From: Mycolicibacterium peregrinum
Lineage (GTDB): Bacteria > Actinomycetota > Actinomycetes > Mycobacteriales > Mycobacteriaceae
Direction of reading: 5' to 3'
Assembly: GCF_002102345.1 (NCBI RefSeq)
Contig: NZ_LQPP01000033.1
Span: 1 to 64,000, forward strand
DNA length: 64,000 nucleotides
Under the pieces are notes generated by a model. It worked only from the letters and a program-made list of their open reading frames with translations. It ran no database searches and was not told where the DNA came from. Position 1 is the stretch's first letter, and the number at the start of each line of letters is the position of its first letter. The translations under genes and the position numbers were made by a program. Of the stretch, positions 55,992 through 64,000 are shown piece by piece.

Positions 55992-58486
55992 CCGCCGCTC
56001 CGGCGGTGCGCCGAGGGTTCTCCCTCCTGGCGCACACAGTGGTGCTTGTGGCGGTGGTGTTGTTGTTCTCGGTGTGGTCCACCGCCGCGCTGCCCGTGCT
56101 TCTGCCACGCGCGAGCGCCAGTGAACCGGGAGCGATGCCGTTCCTCCAGATCCGCATCGACCGTGTCACCCCCAACGTCGTCACCACCACGAGTGAATCG
56201 GTGCTGACGGTGACCGGGGCCGTGCTCAACGTCGGCGACCGACCCGTGCGCGACGTGGACATCCGGATGGAGCACGCGCGCGCGGTGACCTCATCGAGCC
56301 AGCTGCGCACCGACCTCACCGGAGATGTCGACCGGTTCGAGCCGGTAGCCGACTTCGTGACCGTGGCACCCGAGATGGATCGCGGCCAATCGGTGGGCTT
56401 CACACTGTCCTATCCCCTGCGTTCCGAAGGCCCCGGGTCACTGCACATCAGCGAACCCGGCGTCTACCCCGTGCTGATCAACGTCAACGGGACACCGGAT
56501 TACGGTGCGCCGGCCAAACTCGACGACGCCCGCTTCCTGCTGCCGGTCCTCGGGGTGCCGCCCGACCAGGCCGCCGACAACGCGCCAGAATCGATGTCGG
56601 CCGCCGACACCCTCAGCTCGGTGGTACCGCCGGACACCTCGCGCCCGGTGCGAATGACCATGCTCTGGCCGCTGGCCGACCGGCCACGTCTGGCTCCCGG
56701 CGCCCCCGGCGGCACCACGCCGGTGCGGTTGGTCGACGACAGCCTCGCCGCGTCCCTGGCCCCCGGCGGGCGGCTCGACACCCTGCTGTCGGCAGCCGAC
56801 TTCGCCACCGGCCCGACTGTCGACTCCGGCGGCCAGCTGCGAGCCACCTTGTGCCTTGCCGTCGACCCGGATCTGCTCGTCACGGTCAATGCGATGACCG
56901 GCGGCTACGTCGTCAACGACGGTCCCGACGCCGGGGCGGCCACCCCGACGCGACCCGGCACCGGCCAGGAAGCCGCCGTCAACTGGTTGAACCGCTTGCG
57001 CGGTCTGGCCGCGCGGCTCTGCGTGGCACCGACCAACTACGCGCAGGCCGATCTGACCGCACTGCAACGGGTCGGCGATCCGGGGTTGAGCGCGATCGCG
57101 ACCAACGGCGCCGGCGACATCGTCGATCAGATCCTGGGCGTCACCTCGATCCGGGGCGCCAGCGTCCTGGGTGACGGACCGCTCACCCGCCCCGCACTGG
57201 ACCTGCTCGCAGCCCAGGGCCAGACGGTCGCCATCTCGGCCACCCAGATCGCCGCACAGGATTCGGCCACCGGCGCCCCCGAGACCGCCGATGTGACCCC
57301 CCTGCGGTACGGGTCCGAGGTCGTCGCGGCCGGATTCGATCCCGCGGTCGGTGCGGCCCTGGCCGGTGCGGGCACCGATCCGGTGGCGCCGTCCTACCTC
57401 GATCCGTCGCTGGAGATCCCGGTCCGTCACGACTCGCAGACGGCCCGCCGCCAGGATGCGCTGGGCGCGCTGCTGTGGCGGGGCCTCACCCCCACCGAGG
57501 AGCCGCGGACCCAGATCCTGATGCCGCCGCTCGTGTGGTCGCTCGACGCCGACGACGCGCAGGCCATCCTGACCTCGGTGGCCACCACGATCCACGCCGG
57601 GCTGGCCGTGCCGCGTCCACTGCCCATGGTGATCGCCGAGGGCAACGCGGCGCCGCCCGAGCCCGTGCAGCCCCCGCCTCCGGATTCCCTCGGCAACCCG
57701 CGCAGCGCCATCGACGAGAACATCAGCAGCGGCATCGCGGCGGCGGTCAGCCGGCTGTGGGGGCTGACCGCGGCGCTGACCACCGATGAACGCACGGGGC
57801 TGACCGGCATGCAGTACACCGCGCCACTGCGCGAGGACATGCTGCGGGCGCTGAGCCAGTCCGTGCCGCCGGAGGCCCGCGAAGGGCTGGCCGAGCAGCG
57901 GTTGCAGACCGTCGGCCGCAGTGTGAACGACATGTTCGGCGCCGTCACGATCGTCAACCCCGGCGGGGCCTACACGCTGGCCACCGAGCGCAGTCCGCTG
58001 CCCCTGGCCCTGCGCAACGACCTGCCGGTCCCGGTCAGGGTCCGGCTGCACGTCGACGCACCGCCAGGGATGACCGTCACCGACATGGGCGAGATCGAAC
58101 TGCCGCCCGGCTATCTGCCGCTGCGGGTACCGATCGAGGTGCACTTCACCCAGCGGGTGGCGGTCGATGTCAGCCTGCAGACCACCGAAGGACTGACACT
58201 CGGTGAGCCCGTCCGGTTGTCGGTGCACTCCAACGCCTACGGCAAGGTGCTGTTCTTCATCACCCTGTCGGCCGGGGCCGTGCTGGTGGCGCTCGCCGGA
58301 CGCCGGTTGTGGCACCGCTTCCGCGGCCAACCCGACCGTGCCGACCTCATCCCGCCGGGCGAGCACCCCGACCCGCTCGACGTCGCGATGGCGTTCAACA
58401 ACGACGCCGACGCCGACGCCACGGACAAGGCTGATGAGGCGCCCGCCGCCCCGCCGGCGCCTGCGACGAGTCCGGACCGACCCTGA
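55988..58486 (+). CDS. Large secreted/membrane-anchored protein of the murJ operon (Rv3909 homologue)
   Basis: The 832-aa protein has an N-terminal hydrophobic segment (about 8-35, FSLLAHTVVLVAVVLLFSVW) acting as signal or anchor. A large extracytoplasmic region includes an early beta-sandwich-like domain (about 55-170). One C-terminal membrane helix (about 756-777) leads to an acidic cytosolic tail. No catalytic motif is recognised. The GTG at 55988 overlaps the mutT4 stop, and its own stop shares one base with the murJ start. The fixed place between mutT4 and murJ in mycobacteria suggests a role in the lipid II flippase or cell-wall complex, but this is inference. Confidence 0.88.
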   Translation: MTAAPAVRRGFSLLAHTVVLVAVVLLFSVWSTAALPVLLPRASASEPGAMPFLQIRIDRVTPNVVTTTSESVLTVTGAVLNVGDRPVRDVDIRMEHARAVTSSSQLRTDLTGDVDRFEPVADFVTVAPEMDRGQSVGFTLSYPLRSEGPGSLHISEPGVYPVLINVNGTPDYGAPAKLDDARFLLPVLGVPPDQAADNAPESMSAADTLSSVVPPDTSRPVRMTMLWPLADRPRLAPGAPGGTTPVRLVDDSLAASLAPGGRLDTLLSAADFATGPTVDSGGQLRATLCLAVDPDLLVTVNAMTGGYVVNDGPDAGAATPTRPGTGQEAAVNWLNRLRGLAARLCVAPTNYAQADLTALQRVGDPGLSAIATNGAGDIVDQILGVTSIRGASVLGDGPLTRPALDLLAAQGQTVAISATQIAAQDSATGAPETADVTPLRYGSEVVAAGFDPAVGAALAGAGTDPVAPSYLDPSLEIPVRHDSQTARRQDALGALLWRGLTPTEEPRTQILMPPLVWSLDADDAQAILTSVATTIHAGLAVPRPLPMVIAEGNAAPPEPVQPPPPDSLGNPRSAIDENISSGIAAAVSRLWGLTAALTTDERTGLTGMQYTAPLREDMLRALSQSVPPEAREGLAEQRLQTVGRSVNDMFGAVTIVNPGGAYTLATERSPLPLALRNDLPVPVRVRLHVDAPPGMTVTDMGEIELPPGYLPLRVPIEVHFTQRVAVDVSLQTTEGLTLGEPVRLSVHSNAYGKVLFFITLSAGAVLVALAGRRLWHRFRGQPDRADLIPPGEHPDPLDVAMAFNNDADADATDKADEAPAAPPAPATSPDRP

Positions 58487-61400
58487 TGGCCTCGCCCGAC
58501 CAACCAGCGGCCCGCCCACCGGGCCCGCCGAGGATTCCGCATGCCACCGGCCCGATCCGGCCTGCCGGGCGCGCCGAGCTGTCCGACGCCGCGGTCGTGT
58601 CGCGCTCGTGGGGCATGGCCTTCGCGACGCTGATCTCACGCATCACGGGGTTCTTCCGGTTCGTGCTTCTCATGGCGATGCTCGGCGGAGCACTGACCAG
58701 TTCGTTCTCCGTGGCCAACCAGCTGCCCAACATGGTGGCCGCATTGGTGCTGGAAGCCACCTTCACGGCGATCTTCGTGCCGGTCCTGGCCCGTGCCGAA
58801 CGCGACGACGCCGATGGCGGCACCGCGTTCGTGCGGCGGCTGGTGACCCTGGCCACGACGCTGCTGTTGGTCACCACCGTGCTCTCGGTGCTGTGCGCGC
58901 CACTGCTGGTGCGGCTGATGCTGGGCAGTGATCCGAAGGTCAACAATCCGCTGACCACCGCGTTCGCCTACCTGTTGTTGCCACAGGTGCTGTTCTACGG
59001 CCTGTCGTCTGTCTTCATGGCGATCCTCAACACCCGCAACGTCTTCGGTCCACCCGCCTGGGCCCCGGTGGTCAACAACGTGGTGGCGATCGTGACGCTG
59101 GGCGTGTTCGTCCTGGTGCCCGGCGAGTTCTCGATCGATCCGCCCCACATGGGCACGGCCAAGCTGCTGGTCCTGGGCATCGGCACCACCCTGGGTGTGG
59201 TTGCGCAGGCTGCCGTGCTGCTTGTGGCGATCCGCGCCGAGCGGATCAGCCTGCGGCCGCTGTGGGGCATCGACGACCGGCTCAAGAAGTTCGGCACCAT
59301 GGCCGCCGCCATGGTGCTCTATGTGCTGATCAGCCAGATCGGGCTGATCGTGGGCAACCAGATCGCCAGCGGGGCCGCCGACACCGGGCCCGCGATCTAC
59401 AACTACACCTGGCTGGTGTTGATGCTGCCGTTCGGGATGATCGGCGTCACGGTGCTCACCGTGGTGATGCCGCGCCTGAGCCGCAACGCGGCCGCCGACA
59501 ACATTCCGGCCGTGCTCGACGACTACTCCCTGGCCACCCGGCTCACCATGGTGACGCTCATCCCGGTCGTGGCGATGATGACCGTCGGCGGGCCCGCCAT
59601 CGGCAGCGCACTGTTCGCGTACGGCAACTTCAGCGCCTCCGACGCCGGTTACCTCGGCATGGCGATCACCCTGTCGGCCTTCACGCTCATCCCCTATGCG
59701 CTGGTCCTGCTGCAGCTGCGGGTGTTCTACGCGCGGGAGAAGCCCTGGACCCCGATCGCCATCATCATCGTGATCACCGCCGTCAAGATCATCGGCTCGA
59801 TCATCGCCCCGCACCTGACCGACAACCCCAACATGGTGGCGGGCTACCTCGGACTGGCCAACGGGTTGGGGTTCGTCGCCGGGGCCGTCATGGGTTACGT
59901 ACTCCTGAAGTCCAACCTGCGTCCGCGCGGCGGCCGGTTACTGCGCGACACGGTGATCCGCACGATCCTGGTCACGATCGCGGCGTCGTTGATCGCAAGC
60001 CTGGTGGCCCATGCCGCCGACCGGCTGCTGGGCTTGGACTCCCTGACCGACCACGCGGGCGCCGCGGGTTCGCTGCTGCGGCTGCTCGCCCTCGGCGTGA
60101 TCATGGTCCCGATCATCGCCGGGGTGATGATCGCCGCCCGGGTTCCCGAGGCGCAGTCGGCCCTGGCGATGATCCGCCGCCGGCTCGGGCGGGGGCGTCC
60201 CGCCCCGGCGCCGGGGGCCGGACAGGTAGCCATGCAAACAATTGCGCCGCCCGTCGGGCCTCAACCTGCAGCACCCGTCACGTACCCTGATCAGAGGAAT
60301 TCTTCTCCCACTGGGTGGCCGTCAAGCCCGGCAGCCGCCGGAGGCGGGACTCCGGCACACGTTGCCGGAGCGGGGATGTGGAAAGGATCACCGGTGACCG
60401 ACGAATCTGCGGACGACGCGGCACTGGACGCCACCTCGAGTTCCGGGATGACAACGGATACGACGAAGTTGCCGCGTCCGGCCGCCGACGAGTTCCAACC
60501 GGATGTGGCGCCCGCCGGTTCGGCAGACACCCCGTCGGACGAGGGCACCGGATCCGGCGAACCCGCCGCGAGCCGGTCCAACGGGGCGACGCGTCCGCTC
60601 ACCGACTACGGCGGCGACCCGACCCGTGAGCCGATCTCGTTCGCACCGCCGCACGATGCCGCGCTGGAATCGTCGGACGACGACGTGCACCTCATCCCCG
60701 GGGCCACCATCGCCGACGGCCGCTATCGCCTGCTGGTGTTCCACGGGGGTCCGCCGCACCTGCAGTTCTGGCAGGCCCTCGACACCGCGCTGGACCGTCA
60801 GGTGGCGCTGACCTTCGTCGACCCGGACGCCACCATGCCCGACGCGCAGGTTCAGGAGATCCTCTCGCGCACCCTCAAACTCAGCCGCCTCGATGTTCCC
60901 GGTATCGCCCGGGTGCTCGACGTCGCGCACAGCGGATCGGGCGGCCTGATCGTCTCGGAGTGGATTCGCGGCGGCTCGCTGGCCGAGGTCGCCGACACCT
61001 CGCCCTCCCCGATCGGAGGGGCCCGCGCCATCCAGTCGCTGGCCGCTGCCGCCGAGGCGGCTCACCGCGCCGGCGTGGCACTGTCGATCGACCACCCGAG
61101 CCGGGTGCGGGTGAGCATCGAAGGCGATGTGGCACTGGCCTTCCCGGCCACCATGCCCGACGCCACGCCTGACGACGACATCCGCGGCATCGGCGCGGCG
61201 CTGTACGCGCTGCTGATCAACCGGTGGCCGCTGCCGGAATCCGGATCACGCAGCGGGCTGGAGCCCGCCGCCCTGGATCCGGCCGGACAGCCGGTCGAAC
61301 CACGCGCCGTCGACCGCGACATTCCGTTCCAGATCTCGGCGGCGGCCGCCCGTGCCGTCCAGCCCGGTGGCGGAATTCGAAGTGCTCCAACCCTTTTGAA

Positions 61401-62175
61401 CCTGCTGCAACAGGCCACGGCCATCGCCGATCGGACCGAGCTGATGATGGGTTCGGTCGAGGAGACGCCCGCCCCGGCGGCTCCGGTCCGCACGCACGAG
61501 ACCCCTGAGGAACATGAAGCTGCCGAGGCCCGGCGCCGCAAGGGCGTCATCATCGGGGTGAGCGTAGGTGCGGCCATCATCCTGGTGGCACTGCTGGTGC
61601 TCGCGTCCGTCCTCAACAGCATCTTCGGCGACGTCGGGGGCGGCCTCAACCGGGACGAGCTCGGCCTGAACGCGCCGTCGGAGAACAGCGAGCAGACCCA
61701 GGACAATTCATCGGCCGCCACCGGCAGCACGGTGAAACCCGTTCGGGCAACTGTGTTCTCACCCGAGGGTGAGGCCGACTCGCCGGCTACCGCCGGGCAG
61801 GCCATCGACGGCAACACCAGCACGGCATGGTCCACCGACACGTATTCGGATCCGGCCCCGTTCCCCGGGTTCAAGAACGGCGTCGGCCTGATGCTGCAAC
61901 TGCCGCAGCCCACCACCATCGGCGCGGTCACCCTGAACGTGACCAGCACGGGCACCTCGGTGCAGATCCGTGCGGCCCAGTCGGCCACCCCGTCATCCCT
62001 GTCGGACACCACCGAACTGACGCCGACGACCCCACTGAAGCCCGGCTCCAACACCATTTCGGTGAACAAGGCACAATCCACCTCCTACGTGCTGGTGTGG
62101 ATCTCGACGCTGGGCACCGTGGACGGCAAGAGCCGCACCGACATCTCCGAGATCACCCTCAAAGCGGCCTCCTGA
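58486..62175 (+). CDS. murJ: Lipid II flippase MurJ with C-terminal pseudokinase domain
   Basis: The 1229-aa protein starts with a MurJ/MviN flippase (about 25-560; fourteen or so helices, e.g. ITGFFRFVLLMAMLGGALTSSF and the NMVAALVLEATFTAIFVPVLAR stretch cut by a loop). A Pro/Ala-rich linker (about 565-730) leads to a cytosolic kinase-like domain (about 736-970). That domain lacks the usual ATP-site Lys (VALTFVD), HRD and DFG, so it is a pseudokinase. A membrane helix at about 1020-1043 is followed by an extracytoplasmic discoidin-like domain (about 1085-1229). In mycobacteria the phosphorylated pseudokinase recruits FhaA to regulate peptidoglycan synthesis. It is coupled to the Rv3909-like gene. 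Confidence 0.96.
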   Translation: MASPDQPAARPPGPPRIPHATGPIRPAGRAELSDAAVVSRSWGMAFATLISRITGFFRFVLLMAMLGGALTSSFSVANQLPNMVAALVLEATFTAIFVPVLARAERDDADGGTAFVRRLVTLATTLLLVTTVLSVLCAPLLVRLMLGSDPKVNNPLTTAFAYLLLPQVLFYGLSSVFMAILNTRNVFGPPAWAPVVNNVVAIVTLGVFVLVPGEFSIDPPHMGTAKLLVLGIGTTLGVVAQAAVLLVAIRAERISLRPLWGIDDRLKKFGTMAAAMVLYVLISQIGLIVGNQIASGAADTGPAIYNYTWLVLMLPFGMIGVTVLTVVMPRLSRNAAADNIPAVLDDYSLATRLTMVTLIPVVAMMTVGGPAIGSALFAYGNFSASDAGYLGMAITLSAFTLIPYALVLLQLRVFYAREKPWTPIAIIIVITAVKIIGSIIAPHLTDNPNMVAGYLGLANGLGFVAGAVMGYVLLKSNLRPRGGRLLRDTVIRTILVTIAASLIASLVAHAADRLLGLDSLTDHAGAAGSLLRLLALGVIMVPIIAGVMIAARVPEAQSALAMIRRRLGRGRPAPAPGAGQVAMQTIAPPVGPQPAAPVTYPDQRNSSPTGWPSSPAAAGGGTPAHVAGAGMWKGSPVTDESADDAALDATSSSGMTTDTTKLPRPAADEFQPDVAPAGSADTPSDEGTGSGEPAASRSNGATRPLTDYGGDPTREPISFAPPHDAALESSDDDVHLIPGATIADGRYRLLVFHGGPPHLQFWQALDTALDRQVALTFVDPDATMPDAQVQEILSRTLKLSRLDVPGIARVLDVAHSGSGGLIVSEWIRGGSLAEVADTSPSPIGGARAIQSLAAAAEAAHRAGVALSIDHPSRVRVSIEGDVALAFPATMPDATPDDDIRGIGAALYALLINRWPLPESGSRSGLEPAALDPAGQPVEPRAVDRDIPFQISAAAARAVQPGGGIRSAPTLLNLLQQATAIADRTELMMGSVEETPAPAAPVRTHETPEEHEAAEARRRKGVIIGVSVGAAIILVALLVLASVLNSIFGDVGGGLNRDELGLNAPSENSEQTQDNSSAATGSTVKPVRATVFSPEGEADSPATAGQAIDGNTSTAWSTDTYSDPAPFPGFKNGVGLMLQLPQPTTIGAVTLNVTSTGTSVQIRAAQSATPSSLSDTTELTPTTPLKPGSNTISVNKAQSTSYVLVWISTLGTVDGKSRTDISEITLKAAS

Positions 62176-62274
62176 GGCGTTGTCCCCAGGCCCGATGGCG
62201 TCTTGACCTGGTGTGACGCCGTTCCGGGCAAACAAGTGTCCGGGCGGCTCCCGGACAGCGTTTAAGTTCAGCGT

Positions 62275-62928
62275 GTGGGAAGGTTCGGGGGGACCGGCAA
62301 GCCGGCGACGACGCAGCCGCGGAGGCATGGCACCGCCTCGCGTACTGATGCCGAACTGCTGGACGCCCACGTCGCCGGGGATCGCTACGCATTCGAGGAA
62401 CTCGTCCACCGGCACCACGGTCAGCTGCGCCGGCTGGCGTTTCTGACCAGCCATCACCACGAAGACGCCGACGACGCCGTGCAGGATGCGTTGTTGTCGG
62501 CCCATCGCACGGCCGCGTCGTTCCGCCACGATTCGGCGGTCAGCAGCTGGCTGTACCGAATCGTGGTGAATGCCTGCCTGGACCGGGTCCGCCGGTCACG
62601 CCACCAGCCCACCTCGTCCGAACACGAGCTCGACCACCTCCTACACCTGCGCGACCCGGCCGGCGATCCAGCGCCCCGGGTCGCCACCGCGATAGTGGTG
62701 GAGCGGGCACTCATGCAGCTACCGCTCGAGCAGCGCGCCGCCGTGGTGGCCGTCGACATGCAGGGCTATTCGGTGGCCGAGACCGCCCTGCTCCTCGGGG
62801 TCGCAGAGGGCACCGTGAAGAGCCGGTGCTCGCGCGCCAGGCAGAAGCTCGCAGGCCTGCTCCAGTACTTTGAAGGCGATGAACGGCAGCACACCCCCAG
62901 TGCCGTCGGACGGCCCGATTCCTGCTGA
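62275..62928 (+). CDS. sigM: ECF sigma factor SigM
   Basis: The 217-aa ECF sigma factor has region 2 (AFEELVHRHHGQLRRLAFL, DADDAVQDALLSAH, SWLYRIVVNACLDRVRR) and region 4 (LPLEQRAAVVAVDMQGYSVAETALLLGVAEGTVKSRCSRARQ cut by the turn). It follows murJ by 99 nt, with a GTG start at 62275. The coding end overlaps the anti-sigma gene by about 50 nt, a coupling typical of sigma/anti-sigma pairs. In mycobacteria SigM controls late-stage surface and ESX-related genes. No clear SigM-type promoter is visible directly upstream. Confidence 0.94.
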   Translation: MGRFGGTGKPATTQPRRHGTASRTDAELLDAHVAGDRYAFEELVHRHHGQLRRLAFLTSHHHEDADDAVQDALLSAHRTAASFRHDSAVSSWLYRIVVNACLDRVRRSRHQPTSSEHELDHLLHLRDPAGDPAPRVATAIVVERALMQLPLEQRAAVVAVDMQGYSVAETALLLGVAEGTVKSRCSRARQKLAGLLQYFEGDERQHTPSAVGRPDSC

Positions 62929-63631
62929 GCTGCTCGCCGATCTGCAGGCCGGGTTGCTCGACGATGACACGGCCGCGCAGCTTCGCCGACGGGTACGCAC
63001 CGACCCGATCGCCGGACCGGACGCCAGGAACACCCTGGCGGCCCTCGATCGGGTGCGTCGTGATCTGGCCCAGCTCGGCCAGGACCCCTCCACAGCTCCC
63101 CCGGTGCCTGCCGAGGTGAGTGAGCGGCTGTCCGAAGTACTGCGGGCCGAGCCAGCCCCGCCGGCACCGCCCGGACGACGCTGGAAGTCGATCGCCGCCG
63201 TCACCGGGGCGTGCGCGGCCGTGGCCGCCGCAGTGGTGGGCGGGATGGTGCTGATACGCCCGGCGGGGCAGGCCCCTTCGACACTGACCAGCTTCGGCCG
63301 GATCACCGTTTCACCGCCGCGTGACGGGATCGGTCTGACCGAAACCCAGATCCAGGGGCTGCTGACGGTTCCGCCCGATCTGGGACCGCTGAGCGACCCA
63401 CAACGCCGCAATGCGTGCCTGTCCGCGCTGGGCTACCCCGCCGGCGTCCCGGTGCTCGGCGCTCGCCCGATGGACGTGGCCGGTCGCCACGGAGTGCTGG
63501 TGTTGATGCCGCCGACTGCCGCAACCGACCCGAATTCCGTCGTCGGGGTCGTGGTCCCCGCGGACTGCGACGCCACTCATGCCAGATCGCTGGCAGACAC
63601 CGTGGTCAAATACCCGGTGAAACGTCCGTAG
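62879..63631 (+). CDS. rsmA: Anti-sigma-M factor
   Basis: About 250 aa: a cytosolic N-terminal region (about 1-95) rich in Arg/Asp for sigma binding, one membrane helix (about 98-120, KSIAAVTGACAAVAAAVVGG), and an extracytoplasmic domain of about 125 residues. No zinc HxxxCxxC (ZAS) motif is present, as for the M. tuberculosis protein. ATG 62879 follows TGAAGGCG and overlaps sigM; a TTG at 62870 would add three residues. Position and topology identify it as the SigM antagonist (Rv3912 homologue). Confidence 0.88.
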   Translation: MNGSTPPVPSDGPIPAELLADLQAGLLDDDTAAQLRRRVRTDPIAGPDARNTLAALDRVRRDLAQLGQDPSTAPPVPAEVSERLSEVLRAEPAPPAPPGRRWKSIAAVTGACAAVAAAVVGGMVLIRPAGQAPSTLTSFGRITVSPPRDGIGLTETQIQGLLTVPPDLGPLSDPQRRNACLSALGYPAGVPVLGARPMDVAGRHGVLVLMPPTAATDPNSVVGVVVPADCDATHARSLADTVVKYPVKRP

Positions 63632-63651
63632 TGTGTCCTGCGAGCCAGGTG

Positions 63652-63678
63652 GGAACACATCCGGCCTAGGCTGACGTT
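63652..63678 (+). promoter_or_regulatory. Candidate SigH-type promoter of trxB
   Basis: A GGAACA element at 63652-63657 and CGTT at 63675-63678 with a 17-nt spacer match the SigH-type ECF promoter pattern (GGAAYA, 16-18 nt, GTT). It lies about 35 nt before the trxB ATG. The M. tuberculosis trxB2-trxC operon is known to be SigH-controlled under thiol oxidative stress, which agrees. Confidence 0.65.
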
Positions 63679-63711
63679 GCAACCCGTGCCGAGTACGGCA
63701 GAAAGGCCTAC

Positions 63712-64000
63712 ATGTCCTCCTCAGCGACGGTCCACGACGTCATCATCATCGGTTCCGGCCCCGCCGGATATACCGCAGCCATCTACGCTGCCCGCGCCCA
63801 GCTCAAGCCGCTGGTGTTCGAGGGAACGCAGTTCGGCGGCGCGCTGATGACCACCACCGAGGTGGAGAACTACCCCGGGTTCCGTGAGGGCATCACCGGC
63901 CCCGAGCTGATGGACGAGATGCGTGAGCAGGCTCTGCGCTTCGGTGCGGATCTCCGTATGGAGGACGTCGACGCCGTGGACCTCACCGGTCCCGTGAAGT
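63712..64000 (+). CDS. trxB: Thioredoxin reductase, 5' part (runs off window)
   Basis: The first 96 codons are present, starting at ATG 63712 after GAAAGG. The FAD-binding motif VIIIGSGPAGYTAAIYAARA and GTQFGGALMTTTEVENYPGF are those of bacterial thioredoxin reductase, which reduces thioredoxin with NADPH. The CxxC redox pair and NADPH site lie beyond the window. Upstream is a SigH-type promoter and the sigM-rsmA pair; trxC is expected next. Confidence 0.96.
   Translation, partial: MSSSATVHDVIIIGSGPAGYTAAIYAARAQLKPLVFEGTQFGGALMTTTEVENYPGFREGITGPELMDEMREQALRFGADLRMEDVDAVDLTGPVK

Noticed and set aside
56438..58639. 733-codon minus-strand frame opposite the Rv3909-like gene
   Set aside because: Arg/Gly/His-rich antisense shadow; the plus-strand gene has correct overlaps with mutT4 and murJ.
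1..64000. tRNA, rRNA or riboswitch
   Set aside because: No cloverleaf, rRNA signature or known riboswitch motif was recognised by eye; a covariance-model search would settle this.

Overview
The window is high-GC actinobacterial DNA from a fast-growing mycobacterium (Mycolicibacterium type). The evidence is a long run of mycobacterial core genes in conserved order: dnaB (with intein), rplI, rpsR, ssb, rpsF, the ponA1 operon, padR-ino1, leuS, the mtc28-like gene, yqgE, pcnA, mutT4, the Rv3909-like gene, murJ with a fused pseudokinase, sigM, its anti-sigma gene and trxB. A glucosylglycerate hydrolase, known from rapidly growing mycobacteria, lies beside leuS. Relative to M. tuberculosis, the Rv0036c-Rv0058 block is joined directly to the Rv3906c-Rv3913 block, which I recall as the fast-grower arrangement. 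oriC is therefore expected just beyond the right end, after trxB/trxC, and the ribosomal/ssb/dnaB operon points away from it.

Region 1 (1-20.2 kb) is accessory. It opens with a PD-(D/E)XK nuclease-like gene (324-2126). Next is a leftward set of aromatic 2-hydroxy/2-keto acid-type enzymes: a mandelate racemase homologue, a benzoylformate decarboxylase homologue, a cysteine hydrolase and a decayed pyruvate oxidase. It faces a rightward, tightly coupled trio: a betaine-binding-like protein without signal peptide, an alpha-acetolactate decarboxylase and a PapA/condensation-type acyltransferase. A second leftward cluster (cupin, LVIVD propeller, MDR oxidoreductase, yellow/MRJP-type propeller) diverges from an HxlR regulator. 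Then comes a Tn7-like remnant (tnsA and a 3'-truncated tnsB, with no tnsC or tniQ). It ends in tandem 20-bp repeats and abuts an IS3-family element, whose other side lies in the 5' end of a HEPN-domain gene.

Region 2 (20.2-30.5 kb) holds a membrane Ser/Thr kinase divergent from a Tat/lipoprotein-type peptidoglycan amidase, then dnaB carrying a class 3 intein, the rpsF-ssb-rpsR-rplI operon, and a tandem array of four paralogous small membrane proteins.

Region 3 (30.5-53.0 kb) contains envelope and metabolism genes: the DUF5318-ponA1-GT87 operon, padR-ino1, an alpha/beta hydrolase, an F420-type LLM protein, a GntR regulator with a fused binding-protein/permease ABC transporter, a MarR regulator, glucosylglycerate hydrolase, leuS and the Rv0036c-Rv0040c homologues. 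Region 4 (53.1-64 kb) is the pcnA / mutT4-Rv3909-murJ-sigM-rsmA-trxB group, which runs off the right edge inside trxB.

Most interesting: the two face-to-face operons at 3.7-10.3 kb (thiamine-diphosphate enzymes, an enolase-superfamily enzyme, acetolactate decarboxylase, acyltransferase), which form no pathway I recognise; the DnaB intein whose homing-endonuclease region carries two clustered Cys4-like motifs; the Tn7-like/IS3/HEPN junction; and the four-paralogue membrane array. I saw no CRISPR array, tRNA or rRNA. All functional calls are from reading the sequence; no database search was run.
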